DNA of 64,000 bases, from assembly GCA_963728285.1 (NCBI GenBank), contig CAVSJR010000003.1, positions 675,311-739,310 of the forward strand, given 5' to 3'. Below the pieces are notes generated by a model that worked only from the letters and a program-made list of their open reading frames with translations, made no database searches and was not told the origin of the DNA. The stretch is from CAVSJR01 sp963728285 (GTDB lineage: Bacteria; Actinomycetota; UBA4738; HRBIN12). The position numbers and the translations under genes are program-made. Shown here piece after piece: positions 9,445-19,513 of the stretch (position 1 is its first letter; every line of letters starts with the position of its first letter).

Positions 9445-10249
9445 GTGAGCGAGGGAGATCCGCGCGTCGTCTTGATCACCGGCGGCGCGGGAGGAATGGG
9501 CCGGGCCACGGCAACGCGGTTCCTCGAGGACGGCGAGACCGTGTTTCTCGCGGACATCGACGAGGCCGGCCTCGCGGAGGCCGCGGCGGACCACCGCTCG
9601 CTGCGGCGGCGCACGCTTGGAGACGCTCGCCGCGGACGTGAGGCGCGTCGCCGACTGCGAGCGCATGGTCGATGCCGTGATCGAGGGAGCCGGGCGACTG
9701 GACGTGGTGGTGAACGCGGCAGGCGTCTGGGTGGAGGGGAATCCGATTCCATGACCGAGGAGGAGTGGGACCGGACGGTCGACGTGAACCTGAAGGGGAC
9801 CTTCTTCTGCTGTCGGTACGCCATCCCCGCCCTCGAGCGAACCGAGGGATGCATCGTCAACATCAGCTCCGACGCCGGCGTACACGGAACCGCGGGCAAC
9901 GCGATCTACGACGCGTCCAAGGCGGGCGTGAACAACCTCACGAGGTCCCTCGCGCTCGAGCTCGCTCCGCGCGGCATTCGCGTCAACGCGATCTGCCCCG
10001 CCGATGTCGACACTCCGATGCTCGCTGGCCAGGCCCGCGACTACGGAGGCGACGATCCCAAGGGATACCTCGCCGCGCTCCTCGCGAGCAGGCCGCAGGG
10101 ACGCAGGGCGCGTTTCATTCGCCCGGAGGAGATCGCCGAGCTCGTCGTGTTCCTCGCATCCGGGAAGGTCGACCCGATCACCGGGGCCTGCATCTCGATC
10201 GACTTCGGCATGACCGCCGGCATCGGCCCGGATCCGAACGCGTCCGTAA
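9445..10249 (+). CDS. short-chain dehydrogenase/reductase, frameshifted
   Basis: NAD(P)-dependent oxidoreductase of the SDR family, about 267 residues when repaired. The GTG start at 9445 has GGGGAGGAG upstream. The Rossmann motif is TGGAGGMG; the catalytic part has NISSDAG and YDASK (YxxxK), and ends with SIDFGMTAG. Between about 9600 and 9753 the coding frame moves out and back: the shifted frame reads LETLAADVRRVADCERM and LDVVVNAAGVW, both clearly SDR. Near the end, one extra base before TAA at 10247-10249 would explain why the frame otherwise runs into the next gene. Substrate unknown. Confidence 0.7.
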
Positions 10250-10361
10250 CCCACCCCGGACACGTTCTCCCGTCGACGTCGGATCGGTCCCCGCTCTCGC
10301 GCGCATTCTCGGCTACGCTCGGGAGGGTCGCGCGAGCCCGGAGGTCGAGGGGGTCGAGGGA

Positions 10362-11006
10362 ATGGCGTTTCACGGCTGGCGAGCGGAGGCGCTCGAGTTC
10401 TTCGACGGGCTGGAGGCCGACAACTCCAAGGCGTACTGGCAGCGGAACAAGGATGTCTACGACGAGCTGGTCCGCGGCCCCATGGAGGCGCTGCTCATCG
10501 AGCTGGAGCCCGAGTGGGGCGAGGGCCGGATCTTTCGGCCCTATCGCGACGTCCGGTTCAGCTCCGACAAATCCCCGTACAAGACCAACATCGCGGCCAT
10601 GGTCGGCGAGGGATACGTGCAGCTGACCGCCGAGGGGCTGGGTGCGGGCTGCGGCATGTGGGAGATGGCCCCCGATCAGCTCGAGCGCTACCGCGAGGCC
10701 GTCGACGACGAACGATCCGGGAAGAGGCTCTCCGGGCTGGTGGCCAAGGCCAGGGAGGCGGGCCTGGACGTCACGGCACACGGGGAGCTGAAGACGGCCC
10801 CACGGGGATACCCGAAGGACCATCCCCGGATCGAACTCCTTCGGTACAAGGGCCTCATCACCTGGCGCGAGTGGCCGGCGGGCGCGTGGCTCGGAACCAA
10901 GAAGGCGAAGGACAGGGTGGCCGAGTTCTTCCGGCTCTCGCGGCCGCTGAACCAATGGCTCCGGACCAACGTCGGACCCTCGACCCTCCCCGAGCAGAGG
11001 CGGTAG
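10362..11006 (+). CDS. DUF2461 family protein
   Basis: Cytoplasmic protein of 214 residues of the DUF2461 (TIGR02453) family, biochemical role unknown. The N-terminus (FHGWRAEALEFFDGLEADNS) and the core RPYRDVRFSSDKSPYKTN are the family signature, and the length matches. The start follows the likely end of the upstream dehydrogenase by about 110 bases. No frame problem. Confidence 0.8.
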   Translation: MAFHGWRAEALEFFDGLEADNSKAYWQRNKDVYDELVRGPMEALLIELEPEWGEGRIFRPYRDVRFSSDKSPYKTNIAAMVGEGYVQLTAEGLGAGCGMWEMAPDQLERYREAVDDERSGKRLSGLVAKAREAGLDVTAHGELKTAPRGYPKDHPRIELLRYKGLITWREWPAGAWLGTKKAKDRVAEFFRLSRPLNQWLRTNVGPSTLPEQRR

Positions 11007-11031
11007 CTCTCAGGGCGCGAGAGGAGCCACG

Positions 11032-11862
11032 ATGCCCGTTTCCGACGTCCGCCCCTTCGATCTGCACGGCCACGTCGCCGTCGTGACCGGCGCCAACCAC
11101 GGGATCGGCGCGGCCACGGCTCGCGTGCTCGCCGCCGGCGGCGCCTCGGTGCTGCTGACCTACCTCAGGCTCGAGATGGAGCCCGACCCCGGCCTCCCCG
11201 ACTCCTATGCCCGGGAGCGGGGATCGCACGCCGACGAGGTCGTCGGCCGCATCGTTGCCGACGGGGGCGAGGCCGTCGCCCTCGAGGCGGACCTCGCGGA
11301 CGAGGGGAGCCACACGCTTCCCTTCGATGCGGCGGAGGAGCGGTTCGGACCGGTCGACGTCGTCGTGAACAACGCCAGCGGCTGGAGGGCCGACTCGTTC
11401 GTGCCGGCACCTCGAGACCGGCTGGGCCGATCGCTCCCGGGCGTCTCGCCGGCGACGTTCGACGAGGTGTTCGCCGTCGACGCCCGCGCGCCGGCGTTGC
11501 TCATCGCCGAGTTCGCCCGGCGCCACGTCGCCCGGGGCGCGACGTGGGGGAGGATCGTCGGCCTCACCTCGGGCGGACCGCTCGGGTTCCCGCAGGAGGT
11601 CTCGTACGGGGCGGCGAAGGCGGCGCAGGAGAACCTCACGATGTCGGCCGCCGTCGAGCTGGCCGAGTACGGCGTGACGGCGAACGTCGTCCATCCGCCG
11701 GTGACCGACACGGGGTGGATCACGCCGGAGGTCGAGCGAGCCGTCCGAGAGAGCGGGGAGCTGTTCCATGTCGGTTCGCCCGAGGAGGTCGCGAACGTGA
11801 TCGCGTTCCTCGTCTCGGATCACGCGGCCTTGGTCACCGGGAACGTCGTGCACCTCCGGTGA
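11032..11862 (+). CDS. short-chain dehydrogenase/reductase
   Basis: Complete NAD(P)-dependent SDR, 276 residues. The nucleotide-binding TGANHGIG lies at about residues 20-27, NNASG at about 116, and the catalytic YGAAK at about 191-195, preceded by the serine segment LTSGGP. An extra loop after strand 2 (MEPDPGLPDSYARERGS) is longer than in typical members. GAGAGGAG precedes the ATG. It starts 25 bases after the DUF2461 gene and is probably co-transcribed with it; a strong terminator follows. Substrate unknown. Confidence 0.8.
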   Translation: MPVSDVRPFDLHGHVAVVTGANHGIGAATARVLAAGGASVLLTYLRLEMEPDPGLPDSYARERGSHADEVVGRIVADGGEAVALEADLADEGSHTLPFDAAEERFGPVDVVVNNASGWRADSFVPAPRDRLGRSLPGVSPATFDEVFAVDARAPALLIAEFARRHVARGATWGRIVGLTSGGPLGFPQEVSYGAAKAAQENLTMSAAVELAEYGVTANVVHPPVTDTGWITPEVERAVRESGELFHVGSPEEVANVIAFLVSDHAALVTGNVVHLR

Positions 11863-11922
11863 TGCGAAGGAGCCCATGCTGCGTGGTCGACCCGGCAGGT
11901 GAGGACACCCGATGCAAGAAGT

Positions 11923-11955
11923 GAAGAGGCCCGGGCGAGGAGCCCGGGCCTCTTC
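11923..11955. terminator. bidirectional hairpin terminator
   Basis: Perfect 14-bp stem: GAAGAGGCCCGGGC (11923-11936) and GCCCGGGCCTCTTC (11942-11955), loop GAGGA. It sits between the convergent dehydrogenase and cupredoxin genes, so it can terminate both. Confidence 0.8.
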
Positions 11956-11980
11956 CATGTTCCTTGAGGTTGCGGGGACG

Positions 11981-12343
11981 CTAGCCGACGGTCACCCTGC
12001 CGCACATGCCTGTGCACTGCCTGCCGATCAAGCTTGAGTGGAAGCGGCAGCGATACTTGTAGACGCCCGTGGCTGAGAAGGTCCTCGACGTACTTTCGCC
12101 GGAGAAGATCGTGGAGTTCTTGCTCCAGTTGCGGCTATAGGCGGTCACGGTGTGCGCGTTGTTGCCGGTGTTTCGCCAGATCACCCTCTCGCCTACGCTG
12201 ACGGTGACCCTGGCGGGACGGAACTGGTTGTCGGTGGCCCTCACGACCTCCCTCGCCTGCGCGGTGCCGGCGAACGACAGCACCAAGCCCGAGGCGAGGG
12301 CGAGCGCGAGGAACGGTCGACGCGCGGAGGAACGGATTCGCAT
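11981..12343 (-). CDS. secreted cupredoxin-domain protein
   Basis: Secreted type-1 copper protein of 120 residues, plausibly an extracytoplasmic electron carrier. The signal peptide is about residues 1-30 (ending GTAQA). The plastocyanin-like fold follows: NQFRPARVTVSVGERVIWRN, the first His ligand in NNAHTVTA, then YRCRFHSS with Cys and His, and a Met in CTGMCG. Two further cysteines near the end may form a disulfide. The four ligands needed for a blue-copper site are present. Partner unknown. Confidence 0.75.
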   Translation of the reverse strand: MRIRSSARRPFLALALASGLVLSFAGTAQAREVVRATDNQFRPARVTVSVGERVIWRNTGNNAHTVTAYSRNWSKNSTIFSGESTSRTFSATGVYKYRCRFHSSLIGRQCTGMCGRVTVG

Positions 12344-12459
12344 GAACGACTCCCTTCACGTCGGTGTTCGGACTCCCGCGGGCCATCTCTCCCGCGGGCG
12401 TCTTCGAGCCTACCGGGTCGCCCGAGGTTTCGTAAAGGCACGACCCTTGCGACGGCCGT

Positions 12460-12819
12460 TCACTCCTCCTGCGACTCGTACTGCCCGTAGAGCTCGCTTC
12501 CCGGATCGAAGAACCCTCCCGCGGGCCGCGCGTGCGCGTGCCAGTGGTCGGGGATGCGCCGGCGTTCGCCGTCGACCCAGTACCCCTCGTCGCCGTACCG
12601 TGCGGCGGCGACGCGCTCGAGCCGCGACAGCAGCCGCGCCTCGAGCTGCGCCTCCGGCAGGCCGTGCGTGCGCCAGACGATCATCGGCGTCGCGCAGACG
12701 ATGCAGTCCGCGACCCAGCAATCCTCGTCCTCGAAGTGCCAGTCGGTGACCCGCTCGGCGTCGCACAGCAGGCAGCCGTCGTGTTGTTCCTCGCTACGCG
12801 GGTCCGTCGATGAGCTCAA
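12460..12819 (-). CDS. small Cys-rich hypothetical protein
   Basis: About 119 residues from the TTG at 12819 (GGAGA five bases upstream). Two CxxC pairs, CLLCDA and CIVCATP about 22 residues apart, suggest a zinc-ribbon-like knuckle; the rest is charged, with PDHWHAHARPAGG near the end. I do not recognise a function. The start lies inside the end of the upstream DUF192 gene (26-base overlap), which indicates translational coupling. Confidence 0.5.
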   Translation of the reverse strand: MSSSTDPRSEEQHDGCLLCDAERVTDWHFEDEDCWVADCIVCATPMIVWRTHGLPEAQLEARLLSRLERVAAARYGDEGYWVDGERRRIPDHWHAHARPAGGFFDPGSELYGQYESQEE

Positions 12820-13282
12820 CGCGGTCTCCGATCTCGACGCCGTGCTCGTCGAACCAGCCGCGGCGCATCTCGAGCGCCGTCTCATAGGTCGCGCCGGCCC
12901 GGTAGACGGGACAAGGGTCGTTCGTGCACGGCTCCATGTCGAGGATAGCGATGATGCGCCCGGCCCGATCCCAGAACGCGATGGACAGCGGGAGGCGCGT
13001 GTCCTTCATCCAGAAGCCGGCGTCGGTCGGCTCGGGAAAGTGAAACACCATGCCACCATCGGGCGGAAGGCTCGTACGACCCATCAGCCCTCGTTCTCGC
13101 TCGTCGTCCGAGTCGGCCACCCACAACGGCGATGTCTCCACGGAGCCGGATGAGGTCGAGAAGGCGGCGCGCGCCGTAGTCGAATCGCTCGATAGCGCCT
13201 CGGATCCCGTCGCCGGCGCATCCGAGCAGGCGACGCCGAGGACGAGGAAGACTGCGAGCGTGAGCGGTACAAACGGTCGCAC
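12794..13282 (-). CDS. DUF192 domain lipoprotein
   Basis: Predicted lipoprotein, 162 residues, GTG start. The lipobox LVLGVAC gives a lipidated Cys at about residue 19, then a Ser/Thr-rich linker and the DUF192 domain: ERERGLMGRTSLPPDGGMVF, the FWMKDTRLPLSIAFWD core, and AGATYETALEMRRGWFDEHG at the end. DUF192 proteins are small beta-rich exported proteins without an assigned reaction. The downstream Cys-rich gene overlaps its last codons. Confidence 0.8.
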   Translation of the reverse strand: MRPFVPLTLAVFLVLGVACSDAPATGSEALSSDSTTARAAFSTSSGSVETSPLWVADSDDERERGLMGRTSLPPDGGMVFHFPEPTDAGFWMKDTRLPLSIAFWDRAGRIIAILDMEPCTNDPCPVYRAGATYETALEMRRGWFDEHGVEIGDRVELIDGPA

Positions 13283-13334
13283 GATGTCATCGTCCCACGG
13301 TGTTCGGCGGAGGAGCCCGGCGGCGGGCGGTTGC

Positions 13335-13340
13335 TATGAT
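13335..13340 (+). promoter_or_regulatory. -10 box of tRNA-Thr promoter
   Basis: TATGAT twelve bases before the first base of tRNA-Thr; a good match to the -10 consensus. No clear -35. Confidence 0.4.
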
Positions 13341-13352
13341 CGGTTCGAAGGC

Positions 13353-13425
13353 GCTGGAGTAGCTCAGACGGCAGAGCACCTCCATGGTAAGGAGGGGGTC
13401 CGGGGTTCGATTCCCCGCTCCAGCT
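13353..13425 (+). tRNA. tRNA-Thr (GGT)
   Basis: Cloverleaf read directly: acceptor GCTGGAG/CTCCAGC, D stem GCTC/GAGC, anticodon stem CCTCC/GGAGG with loop ATGGTAA (anticodon GGT, reading ACC and ACT), T arm CGGGG-TTCGATT-CCCCG. CCA is not encoded. Confidence 0.93.
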
Positions 13426-13560
13426 CGAGTTTTACCGCCGAAACACCGCCTGCCGCATTTCCGCACAATCCGTTCGAGGATGCACGGCGCTCGTCGGACG
13501 GCACACCCAGAGAGGTACCGCCGATGACCTGTGGGAGCTTGCTCGCGGGCGACCGCGGAT

Positions 13561-14315
13561 CTAGCCCGGGGCGGCCGTCTCCTCGATCGCCGTCAGGATC
13601 AGCTGGGTGACGGCCTCCGGCTGCGAAACGAACGACGCGTGTGACGCCGCCACCTCCTCGATCCGTGCGTTCGCACGCTCGGCCATGAATCGCTGAGCCT
13701 TCGGTGGGATGGCTGGTCCTCCGTGCCGAGCAGATACCACGACGGGATCGTCCTCCACGCCGGCGTGTCCGAGGGCGTGGCCGCTGCAGCCCCGCTCCAC
13801 GGTCGCTGAGCAGCCGCCATCACGAGGGCGGTCTCGGCGTCGACGTCGGCGGCAAACACCTCGCGGAATGCATCGCGATCGATGTAGAGGTCCACGCCGT
13901 CGCTCCCGTCCGGGTTCTTGAACGGCACCGGTCGAAGCGCCGGTGGAACCAGACTGCCCTCGACGATCTCGGATTCGAGGAGCTGCTGGATGCTCTCTCC
14001 TTCGTCGGGCATCCACCCGTTCAGGTAGACGAGCGCCTTCACCTGCGCGTTCGCGGTGGCCGCGCTGCTTATGACCGCGCCGCCGTAGGAGTGACCCACG
14101 AGGACAATCGGCCCGGAAATGGTCTGCAGGAAGTCCGCAACGTAGGCGGCGTCGTCCGTTAGGTGGCGGAGCGGGTTTGGCACGCCGATGGCGGCAAACC
14201 CCCGCTCGTGCAGGGCGCGAATCACCGCGCCGAAGCCGGTGGCGTCGGCAAACCCCCCGTGCACGAGGACAACGGTCGGCCGGCTTCCGTTCGCTGCCTT
14301 GCCTTCAGTCGCCAT
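13561..14315 (-). CDS. alpha/beta hydrolase, frameshifted
   Basis: Cytoplasmic alpha/beta-hydrolase of the EstC/salicylate-esterase-like group, about 251 residues after repair. GGAGGGGAAG precedes the ATG at 14315. The oxyanion region is VVLVHGGFADATG; the nucleophile elbow is GHSYGG; the C-terminal His lies in VAASHASF, read in the second frame. The frame breaks near 13722, in the GTEDQ segment; one missing base (DQAIPPKAQ expected) restores it. The original TAG at 13561 is then the stop. Substrate unknown. Confidence 0.75.
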
Positions 14316-14411
14316 CTTCCCCTCCGATCCTCGACTCCGACCGAGTCTCACACCGGAGTCGCGACCTGTCGAATCTCACCAACTCCGGCTGCAGCCACGT
14401 TCTGCCTTGAT

Positions 14412-14417
14412 TACCCT
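14412..14417 (+). promoter_or_regulatory. -10 box TACCCT, leaderless start
   Basis: TACCCT ends six bases before the ATG at 14424, which has no RBS. It fits a leaderless transcript; the -35 is weak. Confidence 0.35.
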
Positions 14418-14423
14418 CGCGTG

Positions 14424-15197
14424 ATGGGACGGCTCGACGAAAAGGTAGCGATCATCACCGGCGGCACCTCGGGCATCGGGCGGACGACCGCCGCACTCTT
14501 CGCCGCTGAGGGTGCCCGGGTGGCGATCGTCGGTCGCGATGAGGCCCGGGGCGCCGAGGTCGTTCGGGAGATCGAGGCCTCCGGTGGGGCGGGCACGGGG
14601 TGCTTCGTACGGGCCGATGTCCGGGCGACCGTCGACTGCCAGCGATCGGTCGCAGAAACGATCGATGCGTTCGGTCGCCTCGACGTGCTCTTCAACAACG
14701 CGGGCGTTTACGTCGCCAACGACGTTCTCGGGTGCGATGAGGACGAGTGGGACTTGCAAGTCGACACGAGCCTGAAGGGTGCCTTCCTCATGTCGAAGTA
14801 CACGCTGCCGCACATGATCGGCCAGGGCGGGGGCTCGATCGTGCATTGCAGTTCCGGGTGGGGCCTCGTCGGCGGCGAGAAAGCCGCAGCCTACTGCGCT
14901 GCCAAGGGTGGCATGGTCACGCTGACGAAGGCAATGGCGCTCGACTACGGCAGCCGAGGCATCCGCGTCAACGCCGTCTGTCCCGGCGACACCGAGACGC
15001 CTATGGAGCATCGGGACGCCGCGGATCAGGACATGAGCTGGGACGAGTACGTCGCGCGGGCAGCGGAAGGCCGCGCGATTCCCCGGATGGGCCAGCCCGA
15101 GGAGATCGCGCGCGCCGTCGTATTCCTGGCGAGCGACGAGTCCAGCTACATCACAGGTGTCGCGTTGCCGGTCGACGGAGGCGGCGTAGCGGGTTGA
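14424..15197 (+). CDS. short-chain dehydrogenase/reductase
   Basis: Complete SDR, 257 residues. TGGTSGIG at residues 12-19 is the nucleotide-binding loop, NNAGV at about 91, and YCAAK holds the catalytic Tyr and Lys after CSSGWG with the Ser. The C-terminus SDESSYITGVALPVDGG is typical of classical SDRs of the FabG type. With several SDRs nearby and no pathway partner, the substrate cannot be named. No Shine-Dalgarno; a -10-like box precedes the ATG by six bases. Confidence 0.85.
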   Translation: MGRLDEKVAIITGGTSGIGRTTAALFAAEGARVAIVGRDEARGAEVVREIEASGGAGTGCFVRADVRATVDCQRSVAETIDAFGRLDVLFNNAGVYVANDVLGCDEDEWDLQVDTSLKGAFLMSKYTLPHMIGQGGGSIVHCSSGWGLVGGEKAAAYCAAKGGMVTLTKAMALDYGSRGIRVNAVCPGDTETPMEHRDAADQDMSWDEYVARAAEGRAIPRMGQPEEIARAVVFLASDESSYITGVALPVDGGGVAG

Positions 15198-15801
15198 TCG
15201 GCTCTGATCCAGAGTGTCAAGTCTGGCGGCCGCTCCGCGCGAACGAGGGTGTGTCGCGGTCGTTTCCCTCCGCGCCAAGGTGTTGAGAAGGCGGCCTGAT
15301 CTCCCTTGGTCAAGTAGCGGCATCTTTGTGCCGGGGAAGGCGGGCAAAGAACGATGTAGGAGACCCAGTCTGTCTCGTGCACCGGGACGCTGACCGGGCT
15401 CGGAACGTCGATCACGCTCGAGTTCTCTCGGGGAGACACATTCATCTACTGCGTTGTCGTCGCCTATCCGGCCGGCTTCACAGGACCGCCAGGTTCCCTG
15501 CCAGAAGCACCAGCTAACCGCAGTGGCACACGACAGCACCACGCAGTCAGGGCACCGTCCGGTGCCCGTGTCTGTGGCGAAGTCCCTCGTTGACAGCCCC
15601 GTCGAAAGCATGGCGCCAGTGCGGCACGTTCATGCACGGGTCGCCGAACCGATGAGAAGTGTTCACGCGGGGGGGTTCACAACTACGCATCCCGCCTGCT
15701 ACATTCTCGCTGGCCCAGAGGGCCTAAGGCGATCGTTGTATATACCCATCGCAGGGGACGTCCCGCACCCCTCCGGTAAGCGGAGCGAGAGGAGCGGTAC
15801 G
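15198..15801. other. 604-base stretch without a confident gene
   Basis: Leader region of the large repeat protein. An open frame without start codon (15360-15593) encodes protein-like text, including TGLGTSITLEFSRGD and VVAYPAGFTGPPG, and may be the end of a lost extracellular protein. A tract of seven G is at about 15669. GTCCCGCACCCCTCCGG near 15760 loosely recalls riboswitch cores but lacks the partner elements. No clear promoter could be fixed. Confidence 0.4.
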
Positions 15802-18800
15802 TTGCAACCCAGCAAGCGCCTGAACCGTCGGCTTCGAGGAGTCGGCGCGCTGATCATTCCACTCGCAATCCTCGTGTCTCAATCTGTGGCGGTCGTTCCC
15901 GCCGTCGCGCAGACGGACCCGACGCCGTCGCCGAGCGAAACCGTGACGCCCACGACCGAGCCGACGCCGTCGCCGAGCGAAACGCCGACGCCCGACCCGT
16001 CGCCGAGCGAAACCGCGACGCCCACGACCGAGCCGACGCCGACATCCTCTCCGACGATCCCCGCGGACCCCCCCACGCTCTCCAGCGATGCCCCCGACTA
16101 TCCGGCGGGAGGACGCGTCACACTCACCGGGACGAACTGGGTCGCCGGCGAGACGGTGCACATCAGAGTCAACGACGACCAAGGCCAAGTGTGGATTCAC
16201 GAAGTGGATGTCGTCGCGGACGACTCCGGTGTCATCGCCGACAGCTTCAATCTTCCGGAGCAGTTCGTTGCCGTCTATCGGGCCGTGGCCTCGACGCCGG
16301 ATGGCCGTACCGCCTCGACGACCTTCACGGACGCGCCGAAGCCCGATCTGGACCAATGTCAGAATGGATCCCTCGCCAGTCCAGCCGCATCGGCGTGCAG
16401 CGCAGCGAACGCCAACGACTGGGCCAGGGGAAACCTGACCGAATCGAAGGCCCATTACTTCGAGGGCGACTCGATCCCTCAGCGACTAGTCGCGTCCGGT
16501 GCGGACGCCGGCACGCAGTACTCCGTGACCATCGACTACGACACGACGAAGAGTGCGAAGCATGCATTCGACTATTTGACGACCTACGACCGAACGGTGG
16601 CGACGGCCGATCCATGCGCCGGCGTCACCGGATGCTCCGGGAGCGCGGGAACCGCAGCGATCCCCAACAATGACCCGAGCATTCCATTCGCCTACGCCAC
16701 CGGCGTTTTCTCGATCTGGAACGCGACCATCGACGCCGTCGCCTTCCAGGGAATCACTAGCGGATCCTATGCAGGGGACAGCACCACATCTATCAAGGTC
16801 ACCTTTACCGTCACGGGCTCGACCGGCACGAAGAACGTCGTCCTGGCATGGGGAGCGCACATCGCAACGAGGGCCGACTGGGGAGCGAATAATTCCGCCG
16901 TCGCGATCTCCGGCTCCCCGTACCACGTGTCGCTCGGCGACGTCAGCGACAATTTCGGCAGCCAGGGCAACAGGGATATGCAGACGGCCGCGGCCGCTGT
17001 CATCTTCCCCGCATCCATCACTATCGCGAAGCATGCATCGCCTGAGGGCTCAACGGCTTTTCAGTTCACCGCGTCTCCTTCTCCACTCTCGAACTTCTCT
17101 CTCACCGACAACAGCGCCTCGAGCGACCCCACGAAGCCGTTTACAGGTATCACCGATTTCCAGTCGTACGCGATCAGCGAGACCGTGCCGAGCGGTTGGT
17201 CGTTGGCGTCGATCACGTGCACCGTAACGAGCCCCAACGGGGGAACGCAGACGGTCAACAACCCGGCCGTCACGATCAACCTGAAGGAGGGCGAGAACGT
17301 CGCCTGCACCTTCTCGAACGACCGTCAGCAAGGGACGCTGACCGTCATCAAGCACGTCGTGAACAACGACGGCGGGACCGCTACGGCCAGCGCCTGGTCG
17401 ATCCACGTGAAGTCCGGCTCCAGCGAGGTCGCCGGCAGCCCCAAGACCGGCAAGGAATCCCCCGGCGACACCTACACGCTCTCGGCCGGCACGTACTCGG
17501 TCTCCGAGACCAGTGGTCCGAACGGGTACACCGCTTCGTTCTCCGGTGCCTGCGATAACACCGGAAGCGTGACCTTGCAGGCGGGAGAGTCGAAGACCTG
17601 CACCATCACGAACGATGACCAGGCGGGAACGCTGACCGTCATCAAGCACGTCGTGAACAACGACGGCGGGACCGCTACGGCCAGCGCCTGGTCGATCCAC
17701 GTGAAGTCCGGCTCCAGCGAGGTCGCCGGCAGCCCCAAGACCGGCAAGGAATCCCCCGGCGACACCTACACGCTCTCGGCCGGCACGTACTCGGTCTCCG
17801 AGACCAGTGGTCCGAACGGGTACACCGCTTCGTTCTCCGGTGCCTGCGATAACACCGGAAGCGTGACCTTGCAGGCGGGAGAGTCGAAGACCTGCACCAT
17901 CACGAACGATGACCAGGCGGGAACGCTGACCGTCATCAAGCACGTCGTGAACAACGACGGCGGGACCGCTACGGCCAGCGCCTGGTCGATCCACGTGAAG
18001 TCCGGCTCCAGCGAGGTCGCCGGCAGCCCCAAGACCGGCAAGGAATCCCCCGGCGACACCTACACGCTCTCGGCCGGCACGTACTCGGTCTCCGAGACCG
18101 GGGGTCACGATCAGGTTACTTCGGAGAGCTTCTCGGGTGATTGCGACAACAGCGGAAGCGTGACTCTGGCGCTCGGGCAGGCGAAGACCTGCACGATCAC
18201 CAACGACGACCAGGCCGGCACGCTGACCGTCATCAAGCACGTCATCAACAACAACGGTGGGACGGCGACAGCCGGAGCATGGTCGATCCACGTGAAGTCG
18301 GGCTCGAGCGAGGTCGCCGGCAGCCCGAAGCCGGGATCCGAGACCGGCGACACCTACACCTTGAGTGCCGGCTCCTACACGGTCTCTGAGACCGGAGGGC
18401 CGCAGGGCTATGCCCTGGTCGGCTTCACCGGGTGACTGCGATGCCGGCGGACAGATCACCCTGAAGCTCGGCGATGAGCTCACCTGCACGATCACCAACG
18501 ACGACATCGCTCCGACGCTCAAGGTCATCAAGCACGTGGTGAACAACGACGGTGGGACGGCGACAGCCGGAGCATGGTCCATCCACGTGAAGGCGGGCTC
18601 GAGCGAGGTCGCCGGCAGCCCGAAGCCGGGATCCGAGACCGGCGACACGTACACTCTGAGCGGCGGCTCCTACACGGTCTCAGAGACCGGCGGGCCATCG
18701 GGCTACACGTTCGTCGGATTCTCCGGCGCGTGCTCAGCCTCCGGTAGCGTGACGCTCAACGTCGGCGACACGAAGACGTGCACGCTGACCAACACCGACA

Positions 18801-19498
18801 AGCCACGGCTGATCGTGATCAAGCGCGTGGTCAACGACAACGGCGGAACGGCCACCGCATCGCAGTTCACGATGAAGGTGACGGGAGGCAATCCGAGCCC
18901 GAGCTCGTTCCCCGGAAGCACGAGCGGCACGACGGTCCGGCTCGACCCGGGCACCTACGGAGTGACCGAGACCCAGCCGTCGTTCGAGTGGATCGGCTAT
19001 CGGGCGACGTTCTCGGCCGACTGCTCCGGCCAGATCCAGGAGGGTCAATCGAAGACCTGCACGGTGACGAACGACGACTTCCGTCTCCGCAAGACGCCCG
19101 GATACTGGAAGAACCACCAGGCGCAGACGACGGCGCTGCTCCCGATCAAGCTCGGGAACTACACCGTGGACACGTTCACGAAGGCGAAGTCGGTCTTCGA
19201 CAAGATGAACTGCTCGAGCACGCAGGCCAACGATGCGGTCGGGTGCCTGGCCGGACATCTGCTCGCCTCGAAGCTGAACGTGAAGAACGGGACGGAGCTG
19301 GCGTGCATCAACGCCGCCATCACCGCGGCCGACAACTTCCTGAAGGGGCAGTCGGTCACGTACGGTGGCAAGACGGCGACGGGAGTCACCTACACGGGCC
19401 CGTCGGGCACCTACCGGCTGACGACCGCACAACGGAACCTTGTGATCGCCATCAAGGACGACCTGGACAAATACAACAACAACATCGGCTGTCCGTGA
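15802..19498 (+). CDS. large secreted prealbumin-like repeat protein, one frameshift
   Basis: Secreted or wall-associated protein of about 1,230 residues. TTG start with GAGGAG seven bases upstream; signal peptide to about residue 37 (VPAVAQ). A Pro/Thr/Ser-rich linker (repeated PTPSPSE) follows, then a beta-sandwich (YPAGGRVTLTGTNWVAGE), a unique region, six prealbumin/SpaA-like repeats of about 98 residues (each TLTVIKHVVNN to CTITNDD), and a C-terminal domain starting RKTPGYWKNH. An extra G near 18430 breaks the frame in repeat 4: repeats 4 and 5 lie 295 bases apart instead of 294. A structural adhesin or matrix role is likely; partners unknown. Confidence 0.8.
17332..19079 (+). repeat. 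six tandem 291-297-base coding repeats
   Basis: Units begin at 17332, 17626, 17920, 18217, 18512 and 18803. Units 1 and 2 are identical over 294 bases except one third-codon base (GGG/GGA). Unit 3 is identical to unit 2 up to GAGACC, about 185 bases in, then diverges. Units 4-6 are related mainly in protein. This is recent tandem duplication, and copy number may be variable or wrongly assembled. Confidence 0.9.
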
Positions 19499-19513
19499 TC
19501 GGACCCAACCGTC

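Noticed and set aside
7135..10263. One very long minus-strand reading frame of over 1,000 codons
   Set aside because: Only its middle part is real (histidine kinase); the rest is antisense to the dehydrogenase and shadow of high GC content.
15755..15800. c-di-AMP (ydaO) or c-di-GMP riboswitch before the repeat protein
   Set aside because: GTCCCGCACCC recalls one ydaO strand, but the GCUAAC, GAAUCC and GGGUGAAUC elements are missing.
17332..18216. CRISPR-like or satellite array of about 294-base repeats
   Set aside because: The units are in frame within one coding sequence, without spacers; they are protein domain repeats.
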